The translations under genes and the position numbers were made by a program. The notes under the pieces were generated by a model that was given only the letters and a program-made list of their open reading frames with translations, was not told where the DNA came from and made no database searches. From positions 124,001 through 188,000 of the forward strand of contig CBDCEE010000003.1 of assembly GCA_965215705.1 (NCBI GenBank): a stretch of DNA of 64,000 nucleotides. Reading direction: 5' to 3'. The stretch comes from JAAXPZ01 sp965215705. GTDB lineage: Bacteria > Campylobacterota > Campylobacteria > Campylobacterales > Sulfurovaceae. Below, one piece after another: positions 1 through 8,105 of the stretch (the first letter of the stretch is position 1; each line of letters begins with the position of its first letter).

Positions 1-408
1 TCCACAGTGACATTTGATCTGCCTGCTGGAGAGTATGTCGTCGAGGCAGGCGCCGGAAGTGCATGGGCAAAAGTACCAGTCAAGGTAGCCTCAGGCAAAG
101 GAGTGGAAGTACCTGTCGTACTCCATGCAGGAAAGCTTAGAATTATCACTGTGATAAAAGGTAAAAATGTAAGTCCTGAATCTGTTACTGTCTCCAAAGA
201 GATCATGGATAGTTTTGGTAAACCTGCTTTAGAGAAGTTTACTTGGGTGCCTTATCCTCGTGGTACTGCCAATTTCATCTTACCTGAAGGGGAGTATGTT
301 GTACAGGCTATCTCCAGAGACAGGTCTGCTAAAGGCAAGCAGAAGGTCAAAGTAGAGGCAGGTAGAGGGGTAGAGGTAGAGCTTGTATTGCAAGAGAAGG
401 GAGAGTAA
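1..408 (+). CDS. Repeat-containing protein, C-terminal part (start outside window)
   Basis: The reading frame is open from the first base, so only the last ~135 residues are present. They hold two copies of a beta-rich module of about 40 residues. The first runs FDLPAGEYVVEAG to GVEVPVVLHAG and the second FILPEGEYVVQAI to GVEVELVLQ, separated by a linker. This resembles the carboxypeptidase-regulatory-like or PEGA-type beta-sandwich repeats seen at the ends of VWA and other surface or periplasmic proteins. No catalytic motif is visible. The stop codon directly abuts the ATG of the next lipoprotein gene, so the two are probably co-transcribed. The function cannot be given without the N-terminus. 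Confidence 0.75.
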   Translation, partial: STVTFDLPAGEYVVEAGAGSAWAKVPVKVASGKGVEVPVVLHAGKLRIITVIKGKNVSPESVTVSKEIMDSFGKPALEKFTWVPYPRGTANFILPEGEYVVQAISRDRSAKGKQKVKVEAGRGVEVELVLQEKGE

Positions 409-927
409 ATGAATCATAAAAAAGTAAGATTAATGCATCTAGGTAGGTGGGTACTCATCACAGTAGCTGTATTGCTATTTGTTGCATGTGGTGGAGATGA
501 AAAATCAGAAGTTAAGGTTGCTAGAAGTGGTGTTACTCAAAAGGCAACACATCTTTATTATGATGGAGAAATCCATGGCAGTGTTGATGGAAAGTCGTTT
601 GTTTTTGGGTACAAGGAGGGTAAAAATGCAGAGCTTCGTACGCGTGGAGATGTGCGAGAATTTACTATAAAGTTTGTTGCAGAGGGCAACATTATCGTCA
701 TCATTGTAAATCAATATCATGGTACAGGAAGCTATGATAAAGAGCTCAATGTGATCTGGCAAACGATGAAGAATGTAGGCAAGCTTTTGATACTGAAGGA
801 GAAAAAAATGCTTCTTGAAGAGACAGAGGGTGGGATCATATCAGACTTTACCATAACAGGAGAGACGGCAAAGCATAAGGAGATCAAAATCATAGGTTCT
901 TTTAAGCTTAAGGAGAGAGAACACTAA
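409..927 (+). CDS. Hypothetical lipoprotein
   Basis: A 172-residue protein starting at an ATG right after the preceding stop, with an AAGGGAGAG ribosome binding site lying inside the upstream gene. Residues 12-27 form a hydrophobic signal ending in the lipobox LLFVAC, followed by GGDEKSE, so the mature protein should be lipidated at Cys27 and exported. The rest is polar and beta-rich with no motif I recognise. It lies in a run of surface or secreted protein genes and is probably translationally coupled to the repeat protein before it. Function unknown. Confidence 0.8.
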   Translation: MNHKKVRLMHLGRWVLITVAVLLFVACGGDEKSEVKVARSGVTQKATHLYYDGEIHGSVDGKSFVFGYKEGKNAELRTRGDVREFTIKFVAEGNIIVIIVNQYHGTGSYDKELNVIWQTMKNVGKLLILKEKKMLLEETEGGIISDFTITGETAKHKEIKIIGSFKLKEREH

Positions 928-936
928 AGCCACCAA

Positions 937-1022
937 CCAACACTGAGCAAACACTTCTCTGGCATGATGGGGTATGTGGTTCCTCGTTAGAGGCAGATAT
1001 TTCAGAATAGAAGGGGTAAAAA
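937..1022 (+). promoter_or_regulatory. Conserved leader of BspA-type lipoprotein gene (copy 1)
   Basis: Bases 937-986 are identical over 50 nt to 3015-3064, in front of another lipoprotein gene. Beyond the identical core both copies carry a 4-bp hairpin CCTC/GAGG whose tetraloop differs (GTTA here, GCAA in the other copy), so stem is kept while the loop varies. A weaker outer pairing is possible between CCA near 937 and TGG near 960. The RBS AAGGGG and ATG follow at once. It may be a structured 5' UTR or only a recent duplication; no known riboswitch consensus was recognised. Confidence 0.5.
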
Positions 1023-2438
1023 ATGAAACGAATACAAACAAAAACAGTGATACAGGCCATGCTAGTGTCGACAACAATGGTATTTTTGAGTGCCTGTGGC
1101 GGTGGAGGTGGAGCAGCAGGTGGTGGTGCTGGAGATATAACGCCTCCAGTCATCACACTCAATGGCAATCAGACAGAGCGTATCATCGAGACCAACGCCT
1201 ATCATGATCCAGGTGCCACAGCGGTAGATGCAGTAGATGGTAATGTTGCAGTATCTGTATCGGGAAGTGTTGATACCACTACGGTAGGGCAGTATACACT
1301 GACATACACTGCCCAAGACAGTAGAAACAATGTGGCTACCGAGACCCGAACTGTCTCAGTGATTGCTGCACAGGTACTAAGAAACAGTATCCCGCTGACG
1401 CCTGCCAACTGTAAAGGTAACGTGGAGCAAGAGGGTAAAGATTACAATGGTAATGGTCAGCTGGATGCTGCCGAGATCACAAAAAGCACAGACAACTATA
1501 CCAACGGCACCCCTATCACACGAGCTGATCTGGAGACCAAGATAGCTAATGGCGATGATGTCACAGGTGTCAATACCTGCAAGATCACAGATATGAGTGA
1601 ACTGTTTAAAAACTATTTCGCATTCAATCAAGATATCAGTGGATGGAATATAGGTGCAGTCACCTCTATGAAAAAGATGTTTTTGGGAGCTGGAGCATTC
1701 AACAGTCCTCTTGACAGCTGGGATACCAGTAAGGTAGAAGATATGAGCTTTATGTTTTTTAAGGCTATAGCCTTCAATCAACCTGTCGGTAACTGGGATA
1801 CGAGTAAAGTAGAAGATATGAGTTTTATGTTCTCTCAAGCCAGAGCCTTTAATCAGAATATAGATAACTGGAAAATGGGAAAAGTAAAATACATGAGAGA
1901 TATGTTTGCACTGACAGATATGTTCAATCAAGATCTTTCAAATTGGGATGTTTCCAAAGCAGAGAATATGAGAGGTATATTTTATAGAGCCAAGGCTTTC
2001 AATCAAGATATCGGAGGGTGGGATACTTCCAGTGCCACAGATATGAGTTATATGTTCACATGGAATACGGTGTTTAATCACTCTCTAGCCAACTGGGATG
2101 TCACCAAGGTTAAGACCATGAAAGCGATGTTCAAGGGTGCTACCGGCTTTGATCGAAATCTTGGTAACTGGGACCCATTTGCTGCAACAGATATGAGTGA
2201 AATGTTTCATGGTGTGACACTGAGTCCATTAAACTACAAGGGACTTTTAGTGGGTTGGGATAACAAGAGTGCGGCCCTGAAACATACTGTCACATTTGAT
2301 GCAGGTGACAGCAAGATACCTCTTGTCCGAAGAGATCTTCCTGGTGGAGGAGTAATATTTTTACCTGATGTTCATGCAAAAAGTGCGAGAGATGATCTCA
2401 GAGGCAACCTAGGTTGGACTATCACTGATGGAGACTAA
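1023..2438 (+). CDS. BspA-family (DUF285) repeat lipoprotein with bacterial Ig-like domain
   Basis: A 471-residue surface lipoprotein. The signal peptide ends in the lipobox LSAC followed by a Gly/Ala-rich spacer. Residues ~38-115 form a DUF5011-type Ig-like domain (ITPPVITLNG, then DPGATAVDAVDGNVAV, then TYTAQDSRNNVA). From about residue 185 there are eight BspA/DUF285 units with the core W(D/N/K)xxxVxxMxxMF, such as DSWDTSKVEDMSFMF. Proteins of this family sit on the outer surface and often mediate adhesion; that is family knowledge, not visible here. The leader and the first ~35 codons nearly match the gene at 3101, although the mature proteins differ. The RBS AAGGGG lies just upstream. 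Confidence 0.85.
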   Translation: MKRIQTKTVIQAMLVSTTMVFLSACGGGGGAAGGGAGDITPPVITLNGNQTERIIETNAYHDPGATAVDAVDGNVAVSVSGSVDTTTVGQYTLTYTAQDSRNNVATETRTVSVIAAQVLRNSIPLTPANCKGNVEQEGKDYNGNGQLDAAEITKSTDNYTNGTPITRADLETKIANGDDVTGVNTCKITDMSELFKNYFAFNQDISGWNIGAVTSMKKMFLGAGAFNSPLDSWDTSKVEDMSFMFFKAIAFNQPVGNWDTSKVEDMSFMFSQARAFNQNIDNWKMGKVKYMRDMFALTDMFNQDLSNWDVSKAENMRGIFYRAKAFNQDIGGWDTSSATDMSYMFTWNTVFNHSLANWDVTKVKTMKAMFKGATGFDRNLGNWDPFAATDMSEMFHGVTLSPLNYKGLLVGWDNKSAALKHTVTFDAGDSKIPLVRRDLPGGGVIFLPDVHAKSARDDLRGNLGWTITDGD

Positions 2439-2498
2439 AAATGATGTCTACATGAGATATCGTAAAATGCAAATCAATGAAAAGAAGGAGAAGTAGTC

Positions 2499-2981
2499 AT
2501 GAAAAACATATCACGATTGGCCAGCATCATACTGATGCTAGTCCTATCACTACAAATGGCATATGCATCAGCAAAGCCACTCAGTAAAAGAGAGATGCTG
2601 AAGCATGTCCCTAGCAGGCTAGGAGAGACAAAGCTCGTCTCCAAAAAATATGGTGCCATACTCCCCAGGAGTGGTAACAAGCATACCCTCTATCTGCGAT
2701 ATAAAGATACAAACAAGCATGGTGTGCTGGAGCTTTATATCAGTGATGTTTCTAGAGATCCAGACCTGCTCTCGGAAGCAAAGATGATCTATGGGATGGA
2801 GGCAGAGCATGGCAAAGGTAGCAAAACACCCTATGTCTCAAAAAAGAACAGAGATGGTAGCACGCAGCTCATCTATAACTATGCAAACAGACTGATCATC
2901 AATGCAAGGAGTAAAACCTACCATGCCAGGAAGATCTGGAAGCTCATCAGAAAGATACCATTCCGGAGGATGCTCAAGTGA
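2499..2981 (+). CDS. Hypothetical secreted protein
   Basis: A 160-residue protein with a Sec signal peptide (MKNISRLASIILMLVLSLQMAYASA) and no lipobox. The mature part is basic (pI clearly high, ending KIWKLIRKIPFRRMLK) and has no recognised domain. The ATG is preceded by AAGGAGAAG. It lies between the two lipoprotein genes that share a leader, but its own upstream region lacks that leader. Likely periplasmic or surface-located; function unknown. Confidence 0.75.
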   Translation: MKNISRLASIILMLVLSLQMAYASAKPLSKREMLKHVPSRLGETKLVSKKYGAILPRSGNKHTLYLRYKDTNKHGVLELYISDVSRDPDLLSEAKMIYGMEAEHGKGSKTPYVSKKNRDGSTQLIYNYANRLIINARSKTYHARKIWKLIRKIPFRRMLK

Positions 2982-3014
2982 TCTTGGGATGGCACTCTGT
3001 ACGAGAAGTTTTAG

Positions 3015-3100
3015 CCAACACTGAGCAAACACTTCTCTGGCATGATGGGGTATGTGGTTCCTCGCAAGAGGCGGATGACTTAGAATATAAGGAGTAAACA
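3015..3100 (+). promoter_or_regulatory. Conserved leader of beta-helix lipoprotein gene (copy 2)
   Basis: Second copy of the 50-nt identical leader (3015-3064), followed by the hairpin CCTC-GCAA-GAGG and an AAGGAG ribosome binding site. The GCAA loop is a GNRA tetraloop, where copy 1 has GTTA. The homology continues into the signal-peptide codons of the gene, so the conserved block covers 5' UTR plus export signal. Regulation is inferred only from conservation. Confidence 0.5.
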
Positions 3101-4291
3101 ATGAAAACAATACTAAAGAAAAAAACAATGCAGGCTATGCTAGTGTCGACAACAATGGTACTTTTGAGTGCCTGTGGTGGCGGTGGCGGAGGTGGTAATG
3201 GTGGTAATGGAGCCCATGCTACAGTACTGGATTGCCATTTAGGTGCAGGAGAAACACTGACACTGACCAATCATTCGACAGGTACGGACTATATCGTAGA
3301 CTGTGTCTACACAGTCAGTGGCAATATGGTGATCGAGCCTGGTGTAACGATAGAGTTTCTCTCAGATACAGGATTTGAGATTGATGGCAATCAAGCATCG
3401 CTCAAGGCGGTAGGTACACAGGCGGAGCCTATCACATTTACCAATACAGATGGGATACGTGGGGCATGGCGTGGGATTTTCTTTGACTCTAACAATGTCA
3501 AGAATGAACTGAGTCATACTATCATAGAGTATGCAGGGGGCGGTGCATTCAATAGCAATGGCGATAAGGGTTCCGTCATCATCTATGCAGGAGCGCAGCT
3601 CAAGGCAAACAACAATGAACTGTATGATGGAAAATCTTATGGATTTAATCTCAGTTACAATGGATCTGATGTAGTTTTGAAAGACAATACCATAGAGACA
3701 CACAAAGCTCCCATGTATCTAAAAGCACAATATGTGGATAGAGTCCAAGGTGGTACCTATACAGGTAATGATACCGATGCTATCTTCGTACCAAATAGTG
3801 GTATAGGAGATACAAGAAGATTTAGAGATCTTGGTGTGCCCTACCATATTGTAGGTAATTTGGCTGTAGGGATGGATGGAAAACTTACTATTGACCCAGG
3901 TGTAACGATGAAGTTTGGACAGAATGTCATATTCATTGTTAGTGAGAGTATGTGGAATGGAAACGAACACCCTTATGTAAGGGCTATCGGCACAGCCAAT
4001 AAGAAGATCACCTTTACCACCATTGTAGCAAATGGTCTCTGGAAAGGATTTTCTTATGATACAGAAAATAGTCTAAATGCTTTGCAGTATGCAGTGATCA
4101 ACAATGCAGAAAAAGGTGTCTATGCATGGTATCATACGAAACTGGCCATTCATCATGTTGATTTTTCAGACATTACCAGCCATGCTATTCATGTGAAGGC
4201 ATTCAGTGATACCACAGAAAATGTGCATGTGGGTGCTGGAAATAGTTACACACATATAGGAGGGAATAATATTCAAGCAGATCACATTTAG
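3101..4291 (+). CDS. Lipoprotein with duplicated right-handed beta-helix-like domain
   Basis: A 396-residue protein whose lipobox LLSAC is followed by a Gly/Asn spacer. The mature part contains two related halves. Each begins with an IEPGVTIEF or IDPGVTMKF strand, then a KAVGT/RAIGT segment, then ITFTN/ITFTT, a GxWxGxxxD turn, and an LSHTIIEYA or LQYAVINNA strand. This is the pattern of parallel beta-helix (pectate-lyase-like, NosD-like) surface proteins. No catalytic residues could be assigned. The signal peptide and leader are shared with the BspA-repeat gene at 1023. Likely an outer-surface protein binding carbohydrate or another surface; inference only. Confidence 0.8.
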   Translation: MKTILKKKTMQAMLVSTTMVLLSACGGGGGGGNGGNGAHATVLDCHLGAGETLTLTNHSTGTDYIVDCVYTVSGNMVIEPGVTIEFLSDTGFEIDGNQASLKAVGTQAEPITFTNTDGIRGAWRGIFFDSNNVKNELSHTIIEYAGGGAFNSNGDKGSVIIYAGAQLKANNNELYDGKSYGFNLSYNGSDVVLKDNTIETHKAPMYLKAQYVDRVQGGTYTGNDTDAIFVPNSGIGDTRRFRDLGVPYHIVGNLAVGMDGKLTIDPGVTMKFGQNVIFIVSESMWNGNEHPYVRAIGTANKKITFTTIVANGLWKGFSYDTENSLNALQYAVINNAEKGVYAWYHTKLAIHHVDFSDITSHAIHVKAFSDTTENVHVGAGNSYTHIGGNNIQADHI

Positions 4292-4311
4292 GAGTATTCA
4301 CTATCCTAAGG

Positions 4312-4743
4312 TTATCGGATCTTTTGCATGTTTCGATTATTGATCTTAAAAATGTTAGAGGGCTCGCTATTTCCCTCTAACGGCTCTATCACTTCATCTG
4401 CCACAGACCTTGCCCACTGCTCGTCAAATGCTTGATTTGAGAGATTGGCAGAAGTGGTATATGCCCATCCTAATTTCGAGATAAGCATTAGATGCTTTCG
4501 ATCATGTATTACCCTATACGAAGCTCCGTTGGGGAGGATAAAGGTGCTTTTACGGGCTCTACGTACGCTATTTTTGCATGTAGTAGGGATACGGGTATGT
4601 GATTTAAGGGTGGCTAAGCTATCAACTGCCTTGATATAGTGTTTATGTGGTGGACGCTGCTTGATCTGTGTTAGCCGATCGGCATCTTGGGAGATGAAGC
4701 CGATCGTAGTGTCTGTCTGGGTCAGGTATACTGTATGAGGCAT
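4312..4743 (-). CDS. Sua5/YrdC-like short protein
   Basis: A 143-residue protein resembling the short Sua5/YciO/YrdC-related proteins of Campylobacterota: it opens MPHTVYLTQTDTTIGFISQD, continues IKQRPPHKHYIKAV, and carries the YTTSANLSN segment that matches the STSAN motif of TsaC/Sua5. True TsaC makes threonylcarbamoyl-AMP for tRNA t6A; this protein is shorter, so the role is uncertain. The reading frame runs further upstream into carB, but GGAGAG lies 5 nt before the ATG at 4743, and family alignments begin there. It starts 32 nt after the carB stop, on the same strand, so it is probably the last gene of that operon. Confidence 0.8.
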   Translation of the reverse strand: MPHTVYLTQTDTTIGFISQDADRLTQIKQRPPHKHYIKAVDSLATLKSHTRIPTTCKNSVRRARKSTFILPNGASYRVIHDRKHLMLISKLGWAYTTSANLSNQAFDEQWARSVADEVIEPLEGNSEPSNIFKINNRNMQKIR

Positions 4744-4774
4744 CATCTCTCCATAGGGTAATATGTTGGCGTAC

Positions 4775-7700
4775 CTATGCCAGATAATCCTGCAATGCTT
4801 TAGGCTCAAGTTCTCCGCCTGTAGCTTTAAGCTCTTTGATCGCCATGGCTGTTGCTTTTGCAGCAGCTATAGTGGTGAAGTATGCTACATGGTTGGCAAG
4901 GACAGACTGTCTGATAGTCTTTGCATCTGATTTACTAGATGAGTTGTCAGAGGTATTGACAGCGATGGCTATCTCTTCATTGCGTATCATATCATCGATA
5001 TTTGGACGACCTTCTGAGATCTTGAGTACTTTTGTTGACGTGACACCTGCTGCATCCAGCGCAGCATGTGTTCCTGAGGTAGCAACGATCTCAAAACCAA
5101 GATCAGTGAACATCTTACCCACTTCAGCGGCATGGGGCTTATCTGACTCTGTGAGAGAGAGGAAGATCTTACCTTCGAGTGGGATGTTGTTCTTGGAAGC
5201 AAACTGAGACTTGGCAAACGACATACCGAAGTTGTCTGAGATACCCATCACTTCTCCGGTAGACTTCATCTCTGGTCCTAAGATCAGGTCTGAACCGGGG
5301 AGTTTGTTGAATGGGAATACTGCTTCTTTGACGGCAACATGCCCTTTGAGGTTAGGCTCCATGATCTTTTTGTCAAAGTTTACGACGTTAAAGGTATCAT
5401 AGAATCTGAGTGCCTCTTTCAGATCACCCTGTACCATCACTCTGGTGGCAACTTTAGCCAGAGGAACACCGGTTGCTTTACTTACAAACGGTACGGTTCT
5501 CGATGCTCTAGGGTTGACCTCAATAAGGTAGATCTCATCTTTATGGATCGCATACTGAATATTCATAAGACCCACTACACCAAGACCCAGTGCGATCTTT
5601 GCAGTCTGCTCTTTTACCTCTTCTTGAAGTTCTGTGGAGATACTTACCGGAGGTAGAGAACAGGCAGAGTCACCGGAGTGAATACCTGCCTCTTCAATGT
5701 GCTGCATTACTGAACCGATGTAGACATCTTTACCGTCACAGATAGCATCCACATCAAGCTCAATAGCATTGTCTAAGAATTTATCTATCAGTACCGGTGC
5801 ATCATGAGAGACAGAGACAGCTTCATCCATGTATTGGTTGAGCTCTTCGTCTGAATACACCGTTTTCATACCACGTCCACCTAGTACAAATGAAGGACGC
5901 ACAAGTACAGGGTAGCCAATACGATTTGCAACTACAAGTGCTTTGTCTTTCTCAAAGACTGTACCATTTTCTGGCTGCTTAAGTCCCAAATCATTAATAA
6001 ATGCAGAGAAAAGCTCTCTGTCTTCAGCAAGGTCAATCACTTTTGCTGTGGTGCCAGAGATCTTTGCACCGATCGCTGTAAGGTTCTTTGCCAGTTTCAA
6101 TGGTGTCTGTCCACCAAAGTGAACGATCACCCCATCCGGGTTTTCAAGCTCGATCACATTTCTTACATGCTCAAAGTCGATCGGTTCAAAGTAGAGGATG
6201 TCAGAAGTATCATAATCCGTAGAGACTGTCTCAGGGTTACAGTTATACATGATAGACTTGATACCCATATCTTCTAGGGCAAAGGCTGCATGTACACAAC
6301 AGTAGTCAAACTCGATCCCTTGGCCGATACGGTTAGGACCACCACCGATCACTAGTACTTTCTTATCATTGGTCACTGAGCTTGTTGAAGTGGCAGAAGC
6401 AGGAAGCTTCGTAATGTTTGTAGTGGAGTAGAGATATGGAGTCAATGCCTTGAACTCTGCTGCACAGGTATCTACTTCATTGTATTCAAGCGTCACACCC
6501 ATTTTATCTCTTGCTGTATAGATATCATTTTCTGTAAGACTTAGACCCTCTTTTGCATTGATCACTTCAGCGATCATGGCATCAGAGAAACCTTCGGATT
6601 TGACTTGACGGAGCCTTGTGGCATCTGAGAGTAGGGCAATATCCATCTCTTTTTCACGGATGGAAAGTTCTTCTAGTTGGTAAAGAAACCATCTGTCAAT
6701 TTTACAGAGATCAAAGATCGCATCTACACTCATACCACGTCTCAAGCCTTCGAAGACATACAGCATACGATCTGCGTGAGAACGACGAATCTCACGTACA
6801 AGCTCTTCACCATCACATTGAATAGGGTTAAAACCTATCAGGTCAGTCTCGAGTGAACAAAGTGCTTTTTGGAAAGACTCTTTGAAAGTACGACCAATAG
6901 CCATGACTTCACCTACAGACTTCATAGCTGTGGTGAGTGTAGAGTTTGCCATAGGGAACTTCTCGAAAGTAAATCTAGGAAGTTTGGTGACAATATAGTC
7001 AATCACTGGCTCAAATGATGCAGGTGTACCCGTAATGTCATTGGTGATCTCATCAAGGGTAAATCCAACGGCAAGCAGGGTAGCTACTTTAGCGATAGGG
7101 TACCCTGTCGCTTTAGATGCCAGTGCAGAGGAGCGACTTACTCTTGGGTTCATCTCGATGACGATCATGCGTCCCGTATCAGGATTGATAGAGAATTGTA
7201 CGTTGGATCCACCAGTATCTACACCTATTTCACGTAAGATTTTAAATGATGCATCACGCATATTTTGATACTCTTTGTCTGTAAGTGTAAGTGCAGGAGC
7301 CATAGTAATACTATCTCCTGTATGTACACCCATAGGGTCAAAGTTTTCAATAGAACAGACGATAATACAGTTATCTGCTCTGTCCCGGATAACTTCCATT
7401 TCGTACTCTTTCCAACCAATCAATGACTCCATAATTTCAATTTCATTGATGGGGGATGCATCTAGTCCCTCTTGGGCAAGTTTCCTGAATTCGTCTATAT
7501 TATATGCCACACCAGAACCACCACCTGCCATGGTAAATGAGGCTCTAGAAATAACAGGGAATCCTATCTCTTTAGCAAGGGTAAGTGCTTCTTCAAGGGT
7601 GTAAGCATTGGCACTTTTTGGTAAATCCATACCAATTTTTATCATCGCTTCATTAAATAGCTGTCTATCTTCGCCTTTTTTAATGGCTTGAGGATCGGCT

Positions 7701-8044
7701 CCTAAGAACTTAATACCTTCAAGCATACCAGCATCATTCATATCCATTGCTACATTCAGAGCAGTTTGACCACCCATGGTTGGTAAGATAGCATCTACAT
7801 TTTCTTTTTTGATGATTTTGGAGATCACTTCAGGAGTGATAGGTTCTACATAGGTTCTGTCTGCAAACTCAGGGTCTGTCATGATCGTTGCAGGGTTAGA
7901 GTTGATAAGTACAACTCTATAGCCTAGCTCTTTAAGTGTTTTTGCTGCTTGCGTTCCTGAATAGTCAAATTCACAGGCTTGTCCGATGACGATCGGGCCT
8001 GATCCTATCAGTAAAATGGTTTTGATATCTTCGCGTTTTGGCAT
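4775..8044 (-). CDS. carB: Carbamoyl-phosphate synthase large subunit
   Basis: A 1089-residue enzyme, full length for the family, that makes carbamoyl phosphate from bicarbonate, ammonia and two ATP for pyrimidine and arginine synthesis. It shows two homologous halves. The first starts with LIGSGPIVIGQACEFDYSG near residue 12 and the second with VIGGGPNRIGQGIEFDY near 570, each followed by an ATP-grasp domain (GGSGVAYN; PSFVLGGRGM). The C-terminal ~140 residues form the MGS-like allosteric domain. The glutaminase subunit carA is not in this window. The gene lies downstream of mreC with a palindromic region between them that carries a perfect -10 hexamer. Confidence 0.97.
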   Translation of the reverse strand: MPKREDIKTILLIGSGPIVIGQACEFDYSGTQAAKTLKELGYRVVLINSNPATIMTDPEFADRTYVEPITPEVISKIIKKENVDAILPTMGGQTALNVAMDMNDAGMLEGIKFLGADPQAIKKGEDRQLFNEAMIKIGMDLPKSANAYTLEEALTLAKEIGFPVISRASFTMAGGGSGVAYNIDEFRKLAQEGLDASPINEIEIMESLIGWKEYEMEVIRDRADNCIIVCSIENFDPMGVHTGDSITMAPALTLTDKEYQNMRDASFKILREIGVDTGGSNVQFSINPDTGRMIVIEMNPRVSRSSALASKATGYPIAKVATLLAVGFTLDEITNDITGTPASFEPVIDYIVTKLPRFTFEKFPMANSTLTTAMKSVGEVMAIGRTFKESFQKALCSLETDLIGFNPIQCDGEELVREIRRSHADRMLYVFEGLRRGMSVDAIFDLCKIDRWFLYQLEELSIREKEMDIALLSDATRLRQVKSEGFSDAMIAEVINAKEGLSLTENDIYTARDKMGVTLEYNEVDTCAAEFKALTPYLYSTTNITKLPASATSTSSVTNDKKVLVIGGGPNRIGQGIEFDYCCVHAAFALEDMGIKSIMYNCNPETVSTDYDTSDILYFEPIDFEHVRNVIELENPDGVIVHFGGQTPLKLAKNLTAIGAKISGTTAKVIDLAEDRELFSAFINDLGLKQPENGTVFEKDKALVVANRIGYPVLVRPSFVLGGRGMKTVYSDEELNQYMDEAVSVSHDAPVLIDKFLDNAIELDVDAICDGKDVYIGSVMQHIEEAGIHSGDSACSLPPVSISTELQEEVKEQTAKIALGLGVVGLMNIQYAIHKDEIYLIEVNPRASRTVPFVSKATGVPLAKVATRVMVQGDLKEALRFYDTFNVVNFDKKIMEPNLKGHVAVKEAVFPFNKLPGSDLILGPEMKSTGEVMGISDNFGMSFAKSQFASKNNIPLEGKIFLSLTESDKPHAAEVGKMFTDLGFEIVATSGTHAALDAAGVTSTKVLKISEGRPNIDDMIRNEEIAIAVNTSDNSSSKSDAKTIRQSVLANHVAYFTTIAAAKATAMAIKELKATGGELEPKALQDYLA

Positions 8045-8054
8045 ATGGGGAGTA

Positions 8055-8098
8055 CCTCTATTTTTAGTTGTGTATTATACACAAAAGTAGTATAGAGG
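8055..8098 (-). promoter_or_regulatory. Palindromic promoter region of carB
   Basis: On the minus strand a TATAAT (8073-8078) lies inside the near-perfect palindrome TTGTGTATAATACACAA (8068-8084), which is flanked by a second inverted repeat CCTCTAT (8055-8061 and 8092-8098). The arrangement could be an operator overlapping the -10 box, or an RNA hairpin between mreC and carB. There is no T-tract after the stem on the minus strand, which argues against a simple terminator. Confidence 0.45.
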
Positions 8099-8105
8099 GC
8101 TCTTA

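Noticed and set aside
937..1022. Leader as a c-di-GMP (GEMM) riboswitch
   Set aside because: GCAAAC is present, but the conserved GGGACGCAAAGCC part and the GAAA-receptor layout of GEMM-I are missing.
4744..4809. Longer N-terminus for the Sua5/YrdC-like protein, overlapping carB
   Set aside because: The extra 22 residues are not family-like, and a good RBS precedes the ATG at 4743.
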